Assembly (NCBI RefSeq): GCF_003864975.1
Contig: NZ_BHGL01000007.1
Location: forward strand, 62,001-126,000
Origin: Sulfuriferula thiophila
GTDB lineage: Bacteria > Pseudomonadota > Gammaproteobacteria > Burkholderiales > Sulfuriferulaceae
Direction of reading: 5' to 3'
DNA: 64,000 nt
Numbering within the stretch: position 1 is the first letter of the stretch; each line of letters starts with the position of its first letter. Of the stretch, positions 1-11,003 are shown one piece after another. The notes under the pieces were generated by a model. That model did no database searches. It was given only the letters and a program-made list of their open reading frames with translations, and was not told where the DNA came from. The position numbers and the translations under genes are program-made.

Positions 1-33
1 ATGGTTGATTCCTGTCAGATGCGTTCAGCACCA

Positions 34-339
34 TTAGCCTTTCAAATGGTCCAAATCGTCGACGTGTATGGTATGCAAGTTGCGGAACAACACCACCAGA
101 ATCGCCAAACCGATCGCAGATTCTGCTGCTGCAACAGTCAAGATGAAAAATACAAATATCTGACCTGCTGTGTCACCAAGATAATGTGAAAAAGCAATGA
201 AATTCATATTCACTGCCAGCAACATCAATTCGATTGCCATCAACAGAATAATCACATTCTTGCGGTTCAAAAATATACCCAATACGCTGATTGCGAACAA
301 TATCGCACCCAGTATTAAATAATGTGAAAGTGACAACAC
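34..339 (-). CDS. nuoK: NADH-quinone oxidoreductase subunit K
   Basis: Membrane-arm subunit of proton-pumping complex I. The 101-residue product has the usual NuoK length and three hydrophobic helices, with the conserved glutamate in the second helix ([13 protein letters not shown]), which in the family takes part in proton translocation. I chose the GTG at 339 because the AAAAGGGGAAG ribosome-binding site lies just upstream and homologues begin at this point. A longer reading frame from 396 would run into nuoJ. The gene follows nuoJ by 13 bases. The first 33 bases of the window lie beyond its stop and probably lead into nuoL, which is not in view. Confidence 0.95.
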   Translation of the reverse strand: MLSLSHYLILGAILFAISVLGIFLNRKNVIILLMAIELMLLAVNMNFIAFSHYLGDTAGQIFVFFILTVAAAESAIGLAILVVLFRNLHTIHVDDLDHLKG

Positions 340-352
340 AGCGCTTCCCCTT

Positions 353-970
353 TTAAGACTTGGTTGATGACGGCTGCTCTGACGCCATAGCCACAATGCG
401 GACTCGATCTGCGCGTTTGATTCTGACTTGCTGCGCTGGATCCTGATATTTACTGTTTTTACGACGACGCATGGTTAACGCAATTGCAGCTACGATAGCC
501 ACGAGCAGCACAACTGCCGCCAGCTCGAACGGATACACATAATCTGTGTACAGCAGGCTTCCCAGCTCTTTCGTATTGCTATAACCAGCGGCATGCGGCA
601 CCGGTGACGGCACTATATCCAGGCCAAAGCTACGACTACCCAGCACCACGGTCATTTCGATGACCAGCATCGTCGCGACAAAACCTGCTAGCGGCAAATA
701 ATCCCAGAACCCCTCGCGCAAGCGATCAAGGTTGATATCCAGCATCATCACCACAAACAGGAACAACACCATCACCGCGCCTACATAAACCAGCACCAGC
801 GCGATTGCCAGAAATTCCGCTTCCAGCATTAACCACAAACCAGCCGAGGTGAAGAACGCCAAAACCAGATATAACGCCGCATGCACCGGGTTACGTGTAG
901 TAACCACTCGAAAAGCGGCAAATAGCAATATTGCCGCAAAGAAATAAAACACTACGGTTTCAAAATTCAT
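353..970 (-). CDS. nuoJ: NADH-quinone oxidoreductase subunit J
   Basis: Membrane subunit of complex I, 205 residues, with about five hydrophobic segments in the first 165 residues and a basic hydrophilic tail. The segment near residues 55-75 ([21 protein letters not shown]) is the conserved NuoJ helix that carries the pi-bulge in known structures. The tail after the last helix ([12 protein letters not shown] onward) is rich in Arg and Lys. It sits between nuoI and nuoK in the standard order and is co-oriented with the whole operon. Confidence 0.95.
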   Translation of the reverse strand: MNFETVVFYFFAAILLFAAFRVVTTRNPVHAALYLVLAFFTSAGLWLMLEAEFLAIALVLVYVGAVMVLFLFVVMMLDINLDRLREGFWDYLPLAGFVATMLVIEMTVVLGSRSFGLDIVPSPVPHAAGYSNTKELGSLLYTDYVYPFELAAVVLLVAIVAAIALTMRRRKNSKYQDPAQQVRIKRADRVRIVAMASEQPSSTKS

Positions 971-991
971 ATTGATTCGCCCAATGCAAAA

Positions 992-1480
992 TTAACGATA
1001 TTTAGCGTCAGCTGCACGCGCTGCAGCGATTTGAGCTTCGTGTTTGTCGCCGACAGCCAACAACATTTCTTTGTTGTAATTCAAATCACCACGTTTCTCA
1101 CCGTGATATTCCAGAATATGTGTTTCCACAATAGAATCCACCGGGCAGGATTCTTCACAGAATCCGCAGAATATACATTTGGTTAAATCAATGTCATAGC
1201 GTGTAGTGCGACGGCTACCATCATCGCGCTGTTCAGATTCAATCGTAATCGCCATTGCCGGGCATACAGCTTCACATAACTTACAGGCGATGCAGCGCTC
1301 TTCACCGTTCGGATAGCGACGCAGCGCATGCAATCCACGAAAGCGAACAGATTGCGGTGTTTTTTCTTCCGGGAATTGCACTGTGATTTTGCGTGCAAAA
1401 AAGTGTCGTCCCGTAAGCGCCATGCCGCGCAGCAACTCGATCAGCAGCAGACTAGTGAAAAAATGTTTAATTGCATTCAT
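992..1480 (-). CDS. nuoI: NADH-quinone oxidoreductase subunit I (two 4Fe-4S clusters)
   Basis: Peripheral-arm ferredoxin-like subunit that passes electrons towards NuoB in complex I. Two CxxCxxCxxxCP motifs are visible, with cysteines at 63/66/69/73 and 102/105/108/112, enough for clusters N6a and N6b. The N-terminal 30 residues include an amphipathic stretch that anchors the family to the membrane arm. The length of 162 residues is normal for betaproteobacteria. It lies 22 bases after nuoH and 21 before nuoJ. Confidence 0.97.
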   Translation of the reverse strand: MNAIKHFFTSLLLIELLRGMALTGRHFFARKITVQFPEEKTPQSVRFRGLHALRRYPNGEERCIACKLCEAVCPAMAITIESEQRDDGSRRTTRYDIDLTKCIFCGFCEESCPVDSIVETHILEYHGEKRGDLNYNKEMLLAVGDKHEAQIAAARAADAKYR

Positions 1481-1502
1481 TAAATTACTCCATCATTCCA
1501 CA

Positions 1503-2531
1503 TTAGTGGAACAGGTATCCGTATCGGGTTTGCATCATCGCGCCAACAAACAGCAGCCATACCAGCGTAATTGGAATAAACACTTTCCAGCCGAGGCGCA
1601 TAATCTGATCATAGCGATAACGTGGAAATGTCGCACGGAACCATAAGAACAGGAACAGTACGAAACCAATCTTAAACATCAACCAGACAAAACCCGGTAT
1701 CCAGTTAAACGGTGCAATATCGAACAAGGGATTCCAGCCACCCAGGAACATCAGCGATGTCAGTGCAGCTATCAGTATCATGTTGGCGTATTCAGCCAGG
1801 AAAAACACCGCAAATGCCATACCGGAATATTCCACATGGAAACCGGCAACGATCTCGGATTCACCCTCAGCCACGTCGAATGGGGCGCGGTTAGTTTCCG
1901 CCACACCGGCAATCAGATACACCATAAACATCGGAAATAATGGCAACCAGTACCAACTGAACATGCCACCTGTCTGACCCTTCACGATTTCCACCAGATT
2001 CAGACTCTGCGAAGCCATCAGCACACCAACCAGAGCAAAGCCCATTGCAATTTCATAGGAAACGATCTGCGCAGCAGAACGCAGGCTACCCAGAAATGCG
2101 TATTTTGAATTTGAAGCCCAGCCGGCAATAATTACGCCGTATACACCCATCGAGGTGATTGCCAGTATGTACAGCAAACCTGCATCGACGTTAGCCAGAA
2201 CCAGTTCCGGAGTGAACGGCACCACCGCCCATGCCGCTAAAGCTGGAGCGATAGTCAGTACCGGAGCCAGCACGAACAGGAACTTGTTCGCGCCACTCGG
2301 TATGATAATTTCCTTCATCAACAGCTTGATACCATCGGCAATTGGTTGCAACAAACCTTTGAAACCAACCCGATTCGGCCCTATACGAACTTGCATGTAG
2401 CCAATAACCTTACGCTCAGCATAAGTTAAATAGGCTACAGCCAGCATCATTGGACCGACAATGGCAATTATCTTGGCCAACGCCCATACTGCAGGCCAGG
2501 CATAACCAAACAAATTTTGCAGATATTCCAT
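1503..2531 (-). CDS. nuoH: NADH-quinone oxidoreductase subunit H
   Basis: Membrane subunit at the quinone-binding junction of complex I, 342 residues with about eight transmembrane helices. The conserved family segments are present: [20 protein letters not shown] after the first helix and the acidic loop [20 protein letters not shown] near residues 212-232, which line the quinone tunnel. Its ATG begins one base after the nuoG stop, so translation of the two genes is probably coupled. Confidence 0.97.
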   Translation of the reverse strand: MEYLQNLFGYAWPAVWALAKIIAIVGPMMLAVAYLTYAERKVIGYMQVRIGPNRVGFKGLLQPIADGIKLLMKEIIIPSGANKFLFVLAPVLTIAPALAAWAVVPFTPELVLANVDAGLLYILAITSMGVYGVIIAGWASNSKYAFLGSLRSAAQIVSYEIAMGFALVGVLMASQSLNLVEIVKGQTGGMFSWYWLPLFPMFMVYLIAGVAETNRAPFDVAEGESEIVAGFHVEYSGMAFAVFFLAEYANMILIAALTSLMFLGGWNPLFDIAPFNWIPGFVWLMFKIGFVLFLFLWFRATFPRYRYDQIMRLGWKVFIPITLVWLLFVGAMMQTRYGYLFH

Positions 2532-2532
2532 G

Positions 2533-4881
2533 TTATGCCCGCTCCAAGCTTATTTCGCCCATCACCGCTCCCAAACCAGCTGTATGCGCGTGACTGCTAG
2601 CCAGTCGCACACAATTCTGAGGCAAGCTGTCATTCACCTGCACACGCACCACAGCACGCGCTTCGCCCTGTTTTACGGTGACCATTCCACCAGAAACAAT
2701 ACCTAAGTTGGCTAGCATTGCGGAATTAACCTGTGCTACAGGCGCTTCCGCATTGTGGGTTTTCTGTAATGATTCTGCTCTGCGCACGATTGCATCAGCT
2801 TGATACATCGGCACTTCACCTATGCGCATTACTGCATCTGCCACAGCTACAGAGGCGACTTTGAAAGAAGACAAACTATTATTTAAAGCTCCGGCAGGCA
2901 CTTCATCATGCGGCAATAGCGCCTGACGAACAGCTTCGGCTGTGTCATAAGCAAAACCATTCAATCCCAGCATGGTGCCTAAGACACGCAACACTTTCCA
3001 GGCAGGACGAGTTTCACCAAGAGGCTTAACTGCGCCATTAAACGATTGCACACGACCTTCTGTGCTTATAAAGGTGCCGGCGGTTTCGGTAAATGGTGCG
3101 ATTGGCAACAGCACATCTGCATAATCCAGTGCCGCATGCTTATAGGCACTCATCGCTACGACCATATCCGCACTTTGCAATGCGCGTATGGCTTGCGATG
3201 GGTTTTGACTATCCAGCTCTGGCTCGGCACCTAGTAATAAATAGGCTTTGCGCGGTGTAGCCAGCATTGCAGCTGAGTTTAAACCAGCTTTACCTGAAAC
3301 CGGTACAGCTCCTGCAATGTATGCGCCTACGCTGTTTGCAGCCTCGCCGAGGAAACCCAACGTTGCTCCTGACAACTCGGCGATGACTTGCGCCAGTGCA
3401 TGCAGATCCGCATATTGCATATGGTGCTGAGCCATATTACCCAACAATACAGCCTTACGTTCACCGCTAGACAGACTGAGCGCAATTGCGTCATTTTCTG
3501 CATTAACAGCAATATCAGCCACTAAAGGAACGACTGTTGCTGGCAGCGTTTTACCGGTGTGCGTGGCTAATGTGGCTGCAATTTGTGCCAGCGTGTTAAC
3601 CATAGCCTGCGGGGCGACGATAGCTTTATTGGCAATTTTCATCAGCAAATCATCATCAACCGGATTAACCAGATTGAATTGAGCGCCATGTTTAACTGCC
3701 TGACGCAGTCGATGCGCGAGCAAAGGATGATCTTGACGCAGCGTGCTGCCAATCAGCAGTACGCGATCCAGTTTGTCTAATTCTGCCACCGGCATACCTA
3801 ACCAAGGTGCGCCTGTTAATGCCGTGTCGCTAGTAAAATCGGTCTGACGCAAGCGCGCATCGACATTACCTGTTCCCAATCCGCGCATTAATTTCTGCAG
3901 CAGATATAACTCTTCTACTGTCTGATGTGGCGTAGCTAATGCACCGATACTGTCTGCTCCATGCAGCTCACGAATTTGCTTCAACCCGTTTGCTACATAT
4001 TCCAGAGCAGCCTGCCAATCGACTTCGATCCACTTGCCATCCTGTTTCACCATAGGCTTGGTCAATCGTTGCTCGGAATTCAGGCCTTCATAGGAAAATC
4101 TATCCTTATCGGATAACCAGCATTCATTGACGGCTTCGTTTTCCAGCGGCAGGACACGCATTACGCGGTTGTTTTTAACTTGCACTGCAAGATTACTGCC
4201 CAAACCATCATGCGGACTGACTGACCTACGGCGGGATAACTCCCAACTGCGAGCCGTGTAACGGAATGGCTTGCTTGTCAACGCACCTACCGGGCACAAA
4301 TCAATAATATTGCCGGACAATTCCGAATCAATGGTTTTATTGATGAACGGCATAATTTCCGAATGCTCACCACGACCAACCTGCCCCATTTCCATAATAC
4401 CGGCGATTTCAGTACCGAATCGCACACAGCGTGTGCAATGTATGCAGCGGGTCATGTCGGTGGAAACCAGAGGACCCAAATCCTTTTCTTTTACAACACG
4501 CTTAACTTCCTGATAACGCGATGCACTTCCGCCATAACCAACAGCAAGATCCTGCAGACTGCATTCTCCGCCCTGGTCACAAATCGGGCAATCCAGCGGG
4601 TGATTAATGAGCAAAAACTCCATCACGCCCTTTTGCGCTTTTACTGCGTAATCGGATTTGGTAAATACCTTCATGCCATCCGTTATGGGTGTGGCACACG
4701 CAGGCATAGGCTTTGCGGCTTTTTCCACCTGAACCAGACACATCCGGCAGTTCGCCGCGATGGATAATTTCTTGTGATAGCAAAAATGCGGGATGTATAC
4801 ACCGACTTGCGCCGCTGCATCCATAATTGTGCCACCCGCAGGGATAGCTATCTTGTTGCCGTCAATTTCGATTTCTAGCAT
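2533..4881 (-). CDS. nuoG: NADH-quinone oxidoreductase subunit G
   Basis: Largest peripheral-arm subunit of complex I. The first 80 residues form a 2Fe-2S ferredoxin domain ([22 protein letters not shown]). A His-containing NuoG 4Fe-4S region follows ([18 protein letters not shown]), then [11 protein letters not shown] and a long molybdopterin-oxidoreductase-like domain. I start at the ATG at 4881 because AGGTGAAG lies five bases upstream. A GTG at 4890 in the same frame, abutting the nuoF stop, would add three residues. At 782 residues it is a normal length for betaproteobacterial NuoG. The C-terminal half is more variable, with many Ala and Val residues, as is common for this subunit. Confidence 0.95.
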   Translation of the reverse strand: MLEIEIDGNKIAIPAGGTIMDAAAQVGVYIPHFCYHKKLSIAANCRMCLVQVEKAAKPMPACATPITDGMKVFTKSDYAVKAQKGVMEFLLINHPLDCPICDQGGECSLQDLAVGYGGSASRYQEVKRVVKEKDLGPLVSTDMTRCIHCTRCVRFGTEIAGIMEMGQVGRGEHSEIMPFINKTIDSELSGNIIDLCPVGALTSKPFRYTARSWELSRRRSVSPHDGLGSNLAVQVKNNRVMRVLPLENEAVNECWLSDKDRFSYEGLNSEQRLTKPMVKQDGKWIEVDWQAALEYVANGLKQIRELHGADSIGALATPHQTVEELYLLQKLMRGLGTGNVDARLRQTDFTSDTALTGAPWLGMPVAELDKLDRVLLIGSTLRQDHPLLAHRLRQAVKHGAQFNLVNPVDDDLLMKIANKAIVAPQAMVNTLAQIAATLATHTGKTLPATVVPLVADIAVNAENDAIALSLSSGERKAVLLGNMAQHHMQYADLHALAQVIAELSGATLGFLGEAANSVGAYIAGAVPVSGKAGLNSAAMLATPRKAYLLLGAEPELDSQNPSQAIRALQSADMVVAMSAYKHAALDYADVLLPIAPFTETAGTFISTEGRVQSFNGAVKPLGETRPAWKVLRVLGTMLGLNGFAYDTAEAVRQALLPHDEVPAGALNNSLSSFKVASVAVADAVMRIGEVPMYQADAIVRRAESLQKTHNAEAPVAQVNSAMLANLGIVSGGMVTVKQGEARAVVRVQVNDSLPQNCVRLASSHAHTAGLGAVMGEISLERA

Positions 4882-4890
4882 TTGCTTCAC

Positions 4891-6165
4891 CTAAACCATG
4901 CATTTGCCATGTTCGATGTGATACTCGAATTCATGACGATAATGTTTGAGCATCGCCTGGACGGGCATAGCAGCCGCGTCGCCAAGCGCACAAATGGTAC
5001 GACCGCCGATGTTGTGGGCAATGTCGTTTAATAAATCAAGGTCCTCCGGACGTCCCTGTCCGTGCTCTATACGATGAATAATGCGATACAGCCAACCCGT
5101 GCCTTCACGGCATGGCGTGCACTGACCACAGGATTCTTCAAAATAGAAATAGGACAAGCGCTCAAGCGCCTCTACCATGCAGACAGTTTCGTCCATGATG
5201 ATGACCGAACCTGCTCCCAAAGCAGAGCCTGCCTTGGCAATGGAATCATAGTCCATGGTGCATTCCATCATCATTTCTGCGGGTACAACCGGCGTAGACG
5301 AACCGCCTGGAATACATGCCTTGAAAGTATGACCGTTACGGATACCACCCGCCATTTCCAGCAGATCGGCAAAAGGCGTTCCCATTGGCACTTCAAAGTT
5401 ACCCGGCTTATTCACATGCCCGGAAACTGAAAAAATCTTGGTGCCGCCGTTGTTTGGCTTGCCCAGTTCCAGAAACTTCTGACCACCCTCACGGATGATA
5501 TAAGGAATACTGGCAAAAGTTTCCGTGTTGTTAATCGTTGTTGGCTTGCCATACAAACCAAAACTCGCAGGAAACGGTGGTTTGAAACGCGGCTGGCCTT
5601 TTTTACCTTCAATCGATTCCAGCAATGCAGTTTCTTCACCACAAATATAGGCACCATAACCATGATGATTAAACAGATTAAAGCTGAAATCTGTACCCAT
5701 GATGTTATCGCCGAGGAACCCAGCAGCTCGTGCTTCATCCAGCGCAGCTTCCATGCGCTCGTAGGTCTGCCAGATTTCACCGTGAATATAGTTGTAAGCA
5801 CGCTTAACACCCATAGTGTAAGCGGCAATCGCCATACCCTCGATCAGGGAATGCGGATTAAGCAGCATAATGTCACGGTCTTTGAACGTACCTGGCTCAC
5901 CCTCATCGGAATTGCATACAAGGTACTTGTCGCCCTGATAATGGCGCGGCATGAAACTCCATTTTAATCCGGTAGGAAAGCCCGCACCGCCGCGACCACG
6001 CAATGCCGACTTCTTAACTTCAGCAATAATGGTTTCAGCCGAGATTTTCTCTGTCAACACTTTACGTAACGCTGCGTAACCACCGTTCGCAACGTAGGTC
6101 TCCAGCTTCCATGACTCAGGAAGATGGGCTGTGTTAAATATTACTTCGCCGCCTTTAATAACCAT
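4891..6165 (-). CDS. nuoF: NADH-quinone oxidoreductase subunit F (NADH- and FMN-binding)
   Basis: NADH dehydrogenase flavoprotein of complex I, 424 residues. The glycine-rich NADH/FMN motif [13 protein letters not shown] occupies residues 57-69, the [13 protein letters not shown] segment is present, and [12 protein letters not shown] supplies cysteines for cluster N3, with a further conserved Cys near the C-terminus ([12 protein letters not shown]). It receives electrons from NADH and hands them to NuoE and NuoG. The gene follows nuoE with one base between the stop and the ATG, in line with a polycistronic message. Confidence 0.97.
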   Translation of the reverse strand: MVIKGGEVIFNTAHLPESWKLETYVANGGYAALRKVLTEKISAETIIAEVKKSALRGRGGAGFPTGLKWSFMPRHYQGDKYLVCNSDEGEPGTFKDRDIMLLNPHSLIEGMAIAAYTMGVKRAYNYIHGEIWQTYERMEAALDEARAAGFLGDNIMGTDFSFNLFNHHGYGAYICGEETALLESIEGKKGQPRFKPPFPASFGLYGKPTTINNTETFASIPYIIREGGQKFLELGKPNNGGTKIFSVSGHVNKPGNFEVPMGTPFADLLEMAGGIRNGHTFKACIPGGSSTPVVPAEMMMECTMDYDSIAKAGSALGAGSVIIMDETVCMVEALERLSYFYFEESCGQCTPCREGTGWLYRIIHRIEHGQGRPEDLDLLNDIAHNIGGRTICALGDAAAMPVQAMLKHYRHEFEYHIEHGKCMV

Positions 6166-6166
6166 A

Positions 6167-6640
6167 TTATTTCAGCTCTTCAAGGATGGAATTAATCTTC
6201 TCAGGAGTGAGAGAGCCTTCCATGCGATGATTATTGATAAGACATAAAGGCGCGTCACCACATGCCCCCATGCACTCACCCTCTTTTAACGTGAAGCGGC
6301 CATCGGCCGTGGTTTCACCAAATTCACAACCAAGATGCTGTTTCAAATGCGCAGCCATTTCCGGCGCACCCATCAGCATGCAGGAAATATTGGTACACAA
6401 CGTTACTTTGTATTTACCAACCGGCGCTGTCTCATACATGTTATAAAACGTCGCCACTTCATATACTGCAATCGTGGGCATACCCAGGTAATTAGCAATG
6501 AAATCCATGGTATCGGTCGCTAACCAGCCTTTTTCTACCTGAGCAATACGCAACGCCGACATCACCGCCGACTGACGTTGGTCAGTCGGATATTTTGCGA
6601 TCTCATGATCTATCTGGGCAAGGGATTCTGGGCTCAGCAT
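6167..6640 (-). CDS. nuoE: NADH-quinone oxidoreductase subunit E (2Fe-2S)
   Basis: Thioredoxin-fold subunit of complex I, 157 residues. Cys82, Cys87, Cys123 and Cys127 give the family pattern CX4C-X35-CX3C that binds cluster N1a. Its ATG overlaps the nuoD stop in the sequence TAATG, so re-initiation after nuoD is likely. It works with NuoF as the NADH-input module. Confidence 0.97.
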   Translation of the reverse strand: MLSPESLAQIDHEIAKYPTDQRQSAVMSALRIAQVEKGWLATDTMDFIANYLGMPTIAVYEVATFYNMYETAPVGKYKVTLCTNISCMLMGAPEMAAHLKQHLGCEFGETTADGRFTLKEGECMGACGDAPLCLINNHRMEGSLTPEKINSILEELK

Positions 6641-7893
6641 TATCGGTCTATCTCCCCAAACACAATATCCTGCGTACCGATAATTGCGACTACGTCAGCA
6701 ATCATGTGGCCACGCACCATTTCATCCAGCGCCGCCAAATGCGGGTAGCCGGGTGCACGAATTTTTAAACGATATGGCTTATTTGCACCATCCGAAACCA
6801 TGTATATACCAAACTCGCCTTTCGGATGCTCAACTGCAGCATAAGCTTCACCCTCGGGCACATGCATCCCTTCAGTAAACAGCTTGAAGTGATGAATCAG
6901 ATCTTCCATGTTCTGTTTCATGCCTACCCGTGAAGGCGAAGCAACTTTATGGTTTTCGGTAATAACCGGGCCAGGATTCTGATTCAGCCAGGATATGCAC
7001 TGCTTAATGATGCGGTTGGACTGGCGCATTTCTTCCATACGTACCAGATAACGATCATAACAATCTCCGTTCACACCGACCGGAATATCAAAGTCCAGTC
7101 GATCATAAACTTCATACGGCTGTTTTTTGCGCAAATCCCATTCAATACCAGAACCACGCAACATAGGCCCGGAGAAGCCCAGCGCCAACGCGCGCTCCGG
7201 AGTCACAATACCAATACCGACGGTGCGCTGCTTCCAGATACGATTATCTGTTAGTAATGTTTCATATTCATCGACATAAACATCAAAGCGACGCGTAAAG
7301 TCCTCAAGGAAATCCAGCATGGAACCCTGACGATTCGCATTCATTTCACGTATTGCTGATTCGTTATGAATCTTGGAAGCTTTATATTGCGGCATCGTAT
7401 CGGGCAGATCACGATATACGCCACCGGGACGGTAGTACGCAGCATGCATACGCGCGCCGGACACAGCTTCATAACAGTCCATCAAATCTTCCCGCTCGCG
7501 GAAAGCGTACAGGAACACGGTCATGGCACCGATATCAATTGCGTGCGCACCCAGCCACAACAAATGGTTCAAGATCCGCGTCACTTCATCAAACATGACA
7601 CGGATATACTGGGCACGCTCAGGTACGGCAATACCCATCAATTTCTCGATAGCCATGACATACGCGTGCTCATTGCTCATCATCGACACATAATCGAGTC
7701 GATCCATATAGGGCAATGATTGCAGGAATGTTTTGCTTTCAGCCAGTTTTTCTGTACCGCGATGCAACAGACCGATATGCGGATCGGCGCGTTCAATCAC
7801 CTCACCATCCAGCTCCAGCACCAGGCGCAACACACCGTGCGCTGCAGGATGCTGAGGACCGAAGTTCATCGTGTAATTACGAATTTCAGCCAT
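6640..7893 (-). CDS. nuoD: NADH-quinone oxidoreductase subunit D
   Basis: The 49-kDa-type subunit of complex I, related to the large subunit of NiFe hydrogenases and forming part of the quinone pocket. The N-terminus ([21 protein letters not shown]) is that of the family, with the quinone-site His in [10 protein letters not shown] chose the ATG at 7893, which overlaps the nuoC stop as TAATG. A start three codons upstream is possible but overlaps nuoC further. The product is 417 residues, and nuoC and nuoD are separate genes here, not fused as in enterobacteria. Confidence 0.97.
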   Translation of the reverse strand: MAEIRNYTMNFGPQHPAAHGVLRLVLELDGEVIERADPHIGLLHRGTEKLAESKTFLQSLPYMDRLDYVSMMSNEHAYVMAIEKLMGIAVPERAQYIRVMFDEVTRILNHLLWLGAHAIDIGAMTVFLYAFREREDLMDCYEAVSGARMHAAYYRPGGVYRDLPDTMPQYKASKIHNESAIREMNANRQGSMLDFLEDFTRRFDVYVDEYETLLTDNRIWKQRTVGIGIVTPERALALGFSGPMLRGSGIEWDLRKKQPYEVYDRLDFDIPVGVNGDCYDRYLVRMEEMRQSNRIIKQCISWLNQNPGPVITENHKVASPSRVGMKQNMEDLIHHFKLFTEGMHVPEGEAYAAVEHPKGEFGIYMVSDGANKPYRLKIRAPGYPHLAALDEMVRGHMIADVVAIIGTQDIVFGEIDR

Positions 7894-8492
7894 TATGCAC
7901 ACTCTCCATAATTTGCTTCGCGAACTATGCGCGGTGTTATTTCTCGCGGATCAATACTTACCGGTTGGTAAATTACGCGCTGCTGCTCAGGGTCATAGCG
8001 CATTTCCACGTTACCTGAAACCGGAAAATCCTTGCGGAACGGGTGACCAACGAAACCATAATCGGTCAATATACGGCGCAGGTCAGGATGACCATCAAAC
8101 ACGATACCGAACAGATCAAAAGCTTCACGCTCAAACCAGTTTGCTGATGGCCACACATCGACCATACTGTTCAGAACCGGGAAATCATCTTCAGTCGCAA
8201 ACACGCGCACGCGCACGCGGCGATTTTTAGCCAGGGACAGCAAATGATAAACCACAGCAAAACGTGCGCCCTGCCAAGCACCCTCCTGATAATCGGAGTA
8301 GTCCATACCGCATAAATCGATCAACTGCTCAAAACGCAAACCAGTATGATCACGCAACGTTAACATCACATCACGTAAATCGGCGGCACGCACTTCTATG
8401 GTCAACTCATCCAAAGCTTCGACCTGGCGTACAAGTTTAGTACCCAGCGTCGTCAGCAAGGATACGGACAGGCTTTCTAATGACGGATTCAT
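7893..8492 (-). CDS. nuoC: NADH-quinone oxidoreductase subunit C
   Basis: The 30-kDa-type subunit of complex I, 199 residues. The signature is seen near residues 115-150: [41 protein letters not shown], quoted here only in part by its key motifs [11 protein letters not shown] and GHPFRKDFP. It docks with NuoD in the peripheral arm. The stop shares one base with the nuoD start. Confidence 0.96.
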   Translation of the reverse strand: MNPSLESLSVSLLTTLGTKLVRQVEALDELTIEVRAADLRDVMLTLRDHTGLRFEQLIDLCGMDYSDYQEGAWQGARFAVVYHLLSLAKNRRVRVRVFATEDDFPVLNSMVDVWPSANWFEREAFDLFGIVFDGHPDLRRILTDYGFVGHPFRKDFPVSGNVEMRYDPEQQRVIYQPVSIDPREITPRIVREANYGECA

Positions 8493-8511
8493 AGCAACTC
8501 GCTCTTAATCA

Positions 8512-8988
8512 TTAACGCGCAATGGTGTTTGTGCGCTTGATTTTGTTTTGCAGCTGAATAATGCCGTATAGCAGTGCTTCAGCTGTAGGGGGGCAGCCCG
8601 GTACATAAATGTCCACGGGCACAATGCGGTCACAGCCGCGCACGACGGAATAGGAGTAGTGGTAATAGCCACCTCCGTTAGCGCATGACCCCATAGAGAT
8701 TACCCAGCGTGGCTCAGCCATCTGGTCATATACCTTACGCAGCGCCGGCGCCATCTTGTTGCATAACGTACCCGCAACGATCATCACGTCAGACTGACGC
8801 GGGCTAGGACGGAAGACCACCCCAAAACGATCCAGATCGTAACGTGAAGCACCTGCCTGCATCATTTCAACTGCGCAGCATGCAAGACCGAAGGTCATAG
8901 GCCATAGCGACCCGGTACGCGTCCAATTAATGAGTTTGTCTGCTGTAGTGGTGACAAAACCTTGCTCTAAAACGCCTTCTATTCCCAT
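8512..8988 (-). CDS. nuoB: NADH-quinone oxidoreductase subunit B (cluster N2)
   Basis: Peripheral-arm subunit that carries cluster N2, the last Fe-S centre before quinone. The product from the ATG at 8988 is 158 residues and starts [18 protein letters not shown], as homologues do. The tandem cysteines in [10 protein letters not shown], the GTLCNKMAP cysteine and the VPGCPP cysteine supply the ligands. The start is supported by AGGAG eight bases upstream and lies inside the last codons of nuoA, an overlap of 10 bases. An upstream in-frame start at 9009 would extend it by seven unconserved residues. Confidence 0.96.
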   Translation of the reverse strand: MGIEGVLEQGFVTTTADKLINWTRTGSLWPMTFGLACCAVEMMQAGASRYDLDRFGVVFRPSPRQSDVMIVAGTLCNKMAPALRKVYDQMAEPRWVISMGSCANGGGYYHYSYSVVRGCDRIVPVDIYVPGCPPTAEALLYGIIQLQNKIKRTNTIAR

Positions 8989-9335
8989 TCCAGCGCTCCT
9001 TTCATCCACTCATAAACGAAGCCAACTACCAAAATAGCCAAGAACATAACCATAGCCAGATAGCCAAACATACCTATCTTTTCGAGCACGATCGCCCAAG
9101 GAAACAGGAATGCGATTTCCAGGTCGAACAGAATAAAAAGAATAGCCACCAAATAATAACGCACGTCAAACCGCATACGCGCATCTTCGAAAGCCTCGAA
9201 GCCGCACTCGTACGGCGAGAGCTTTTCACTATCCGGATGATTTGGCGCAAGCAACCAGCCCAATAACATTGGACCCACACCAACCGCCAAACCCACTAAA
9301 ACAAACAACAATACAGGAAAATAATTTTCAAGCAT
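8979..9335 (-). CDS. nuoA: NADH-quinone oxidoreductase subunit A
   Basis: Small membrane subunit of complex I, 118 residues with three hydrophobic helices (about 5-28, 60-82 and 88-108). The conserved loop after helix 1 reads [26 protein letters not shown] in family fashion, and its Cys senses the active/deactive state in some homologues. It is the first gene of the nuo operon. The 160 bases upstream hold a candidate promoter, and tRNA-Leu lies before that. Confidence 0.96.
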   Translation of the reverse strand: MLENYFPVLLFVLVGLAVGVGPMLLGWLLAPNHPDSEKLSPYECGFEAFEDARMRFDVRYYLVAILFILFDLEIAFLFPWAIVLEKIGMFGYLAMVMFLAILVVGFVYEWMKGALEWE

Positions 9336-9375
9336 GGATACGCTCCCAAGCCATTTACAGGCACATAGCCTCTCA

Positions 9376-9404
9376 GTTTAATTGCCCTAAAAGCACCGCG
9401 TCAA
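9376..9404 (-). promoter_or_regulatory. Candidate promoter of the nuo operon
   Basis: Read on the minus strand, TTGACG (9404-9399) and TTAAAC (9381-9376) are 17 bases apart, about 40 bases before the nuoA ATG. The -35 matches the sigma-70 consensus at five of six positions. The -10 is weak, with three of six matches. Position and spacing suit nuoA, but read-through from secG and the tRNA is equally possible. Confidence 0.35.
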
Positions 9405-9496
9405 GCTTAAATAAAGATTGTTAGAATTAAGCAAAATAATAATAACAATCAATTGATTACGATAAGCAGCAGCGTCGTGCCAAATCGAAAATCTTA

Positions 9497-9582
9497 TGGT
9501 GCCGACGGCGAGACTCGAACTCGCACAGCTTTACGCCACTACCCCCTCAAGATAGCGTGTCTACCAATTTCACCACGTCGGC
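9497..9582 (-). tRNA. tRNA-Leu (anticodon GAG)
   Basis: An 86-base tRNA read on the minus strand. The acceptor stem GCCGACG pairs with CGTCGGC and is followed by an encoded ACCA end. The anticodon loop is CTTGAGG, giving GAG for the Leu codons CUC and CUU. The long variable arm (GTGGCGTAAAGCTGTGC region) is typical of the Leu class, and the T loop reads GAGTTCGAGTCTC. The secG-tRNA-Leu-nuo order is widely conserved in proteobacteria. Confidence 0.95.
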
Positions 9583-9630
9583 CGATTGACAGGACGGATC
9601 GATAATCCGCCCCACGGTAACACATTCCGA

Positions 9631-10008
9631 TTACTTAGGAATTTCCCCGGCTTTTGACCCGGCGTTACCTGGAACTGCTTGACCTGCGGGTGCTGCCGGC
9701 ACGGTTGAACCAACGGGCGCCACAGGTTTAACTACTTGCAATTTTTGTTGCGTTTGCATCACGCCAGCTGACCTGGTCTGGTGGCCTGAAAAATAGGTCA
9801 ACACCAGACTGGTCATGAAAAAAGATGCCGCCAGCACTGCCGTGGTACGGCTCAGAAAATTTGCCGATCCAGTCGAACCAAACAAACTGCCTGATGCTCC
9901 GCTGCCGAATGACGCACCCATATCCGCACCTTTGCCTTGTTGCAAAAGCACCAATACGATCACGGAAACCGCGGCCAGCAAGTGCAAAATCCAAATTATC
10001 GTTTCCAA
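9631..10008 (-). CDS. secG: Protein translocase subunit SecG
   Basis: Small membrane subunit of the SecYEG translocon, 125 residues. Two transmembrane segments (about 3-22 and 54-74) flank the conserved cytoplasmic loop [19 protein letters not shown]. The C-terminal 45 residues are rich in Pro, Ala and Val and are not conserved, as usual for SecG. It lies directly downstream of tpiA on the same strand and upstream of tRNA-Leu. Confidence 0.95.
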   Translation of the reverse strand: METIIWILHLLAAVSVIVLVLLQQGKGADMGASFGSGASGSLFGSTGSANFLSRTTAVLAASFFMTSLVLTYFSGHQTRSAGVMQTQQKLQVVKPVAPVGSTVPAAPAGQAVPGNAGSKAGEIPK

Positions 10009-10033
10009 ATCTTAATCCTTTAAAGCAAATCGC

Positions 10034-10789
10034 TTAAGATTGCGCGGCTTTGCAAATAGCAATAAATTCATCAGCCACTAACGATGCCCCACCAATTAAC
10101 CCGCCATCAATATCCGGCTGAGAGAATAATTCTGCCGCATTGGCCGCTTTTACGCTACCGCCATATTGAATCACCAGACGGTTGGCAATATCCGCATCCT
10201 GCGCCGCCAACTTTTGACGAATGAATGCGTGCACTGCTTGCGCCTGCTCCGGGCTGGCAGTTTTACCCGTCCCTATAGCCCATACCGGCTCGTAAGCCAA
10301 TACAGAGCGCGCAATACCAGCCATTCCTGCAATCTTCAATACCGCATCCAATTGCCGTGCAATGACAGCCTCTGCCGCGTCCGCTTCACGCTCGGACAAT
10401 GTCTCGCCCACACACAAGATTGGTATCAATCCGGCCGCAATAGCCGCCATGAATTTAGCAGCCACAACCTCGTCCGTCTCGCCAAAAAGAGCGCGGCGCT
10501 CGGAATGCCCGACTATTACATAGCGGCAACCAAAATCCTGCAACATTGAAGCCGAAACCTCACCCGTATACGCACCCTTTGCATGCTCGCTCAAATTTTG
10601 AGCACCCCACGCAACTACTGAACCCGCTAATACAGATTGAGCTTGAGCAAGATAGGGAAATGGCACACATATAGCACTGGCCATATTCTGCATACCTGCC
10701 AACGAATCACGCAAATTGCCTAGCAATACTTGATTCTCAATCAAGTTACCATGCATTTTCCAGTTTCCGGCGACTAACTTTTGTCGCAT
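10034..10789 (-). CDS. tpiA: Triosephosphate isomerase
   Basis: Glycolytic and gluconeogenic enzyme that interconverts dihydroxyacetone phosphate and glyceraldehyde 3-phosphate in the cytoplasm. The 251-residue chain has the substrate Lys in GNWKMHG near the N-terminus, the catalytic His in IVGHSERR, the catalytic Glu in AYEPVWAIGTG with the mobile loop that follows, and the phosphate-binding QYGGSVKAAN segment. It starts the tpiA-secG unit. The 130 bases between it and the divergent pst promoter contain no other gene. Confidence 0.97.
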   Translation of the reverse strand: MRQKLVAGNWKMHGNLIENQVLLGNLRDSLAGMQNMASAICVPFPYLAQAQSVLAGSVVAWGAQNLSEHAKGAYTGEVSASMLQDFGCRYVIVGHSERRALFGETDEVVAAKFMAAIAAGLIPILCVGETLSEREADAAEAVIARQLDAVLKIAGMAGIARSVLAYEPVWAIGTGKTASPEQAQAVHAFIRQKLAAQDADIANRLVIQYGGSVKAANAAELFSQPDIDGGLIGGASLVADEFIAICKAAQS

Positions 10790-10880
10790 TGCTCAACCCC
10801 ACCTTCTAAAACCCTAGATAGTACACATAACACCCTACCTTGGTCAATCCTTAGCGACACTCAACCCCATTTGCATTACA

Positions 10881-10924
10881 CTTAACCAATCCGTAACAAT
10901 TATGTAACATTCAACAAGTATGAT
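10881..10924 (+). promoter_or_regulatory. Pho box and -10 of the pst operon
   Basis: Two 7-base repeats, CCGTAAC (10891-10897) and ATGTAAC (10902-10908), are separated by four bases, the layout of a PhoB site. A third, weaker repeat, CTTAACC (10881-10887), lies upstream. A -10 element TATGAT (10919-10924) follows ten bases after the second repeat, the distance seen in PhoB-activated promoters where the Pho box replaces the -35. This predicts induction of pstSCAB by phosphate starvation. No phoB or phoR gene is in the window. Confidence 0.7.
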
Positions 10925-11003
10925 GCGAAAGAACAATCAGCACACACCAAGTTCCATGCTTTTTGTCATGTTTCAATATTTTACATATGGAGATCCAACG
11001 CAC

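Noticed and set aside
1-189. Plus-strand open frame at the left end
   Set aside because: It runs antisense through nuoK, has no ribosome-binding site and no family resemblance; nuoK on the minus strand explains the region.
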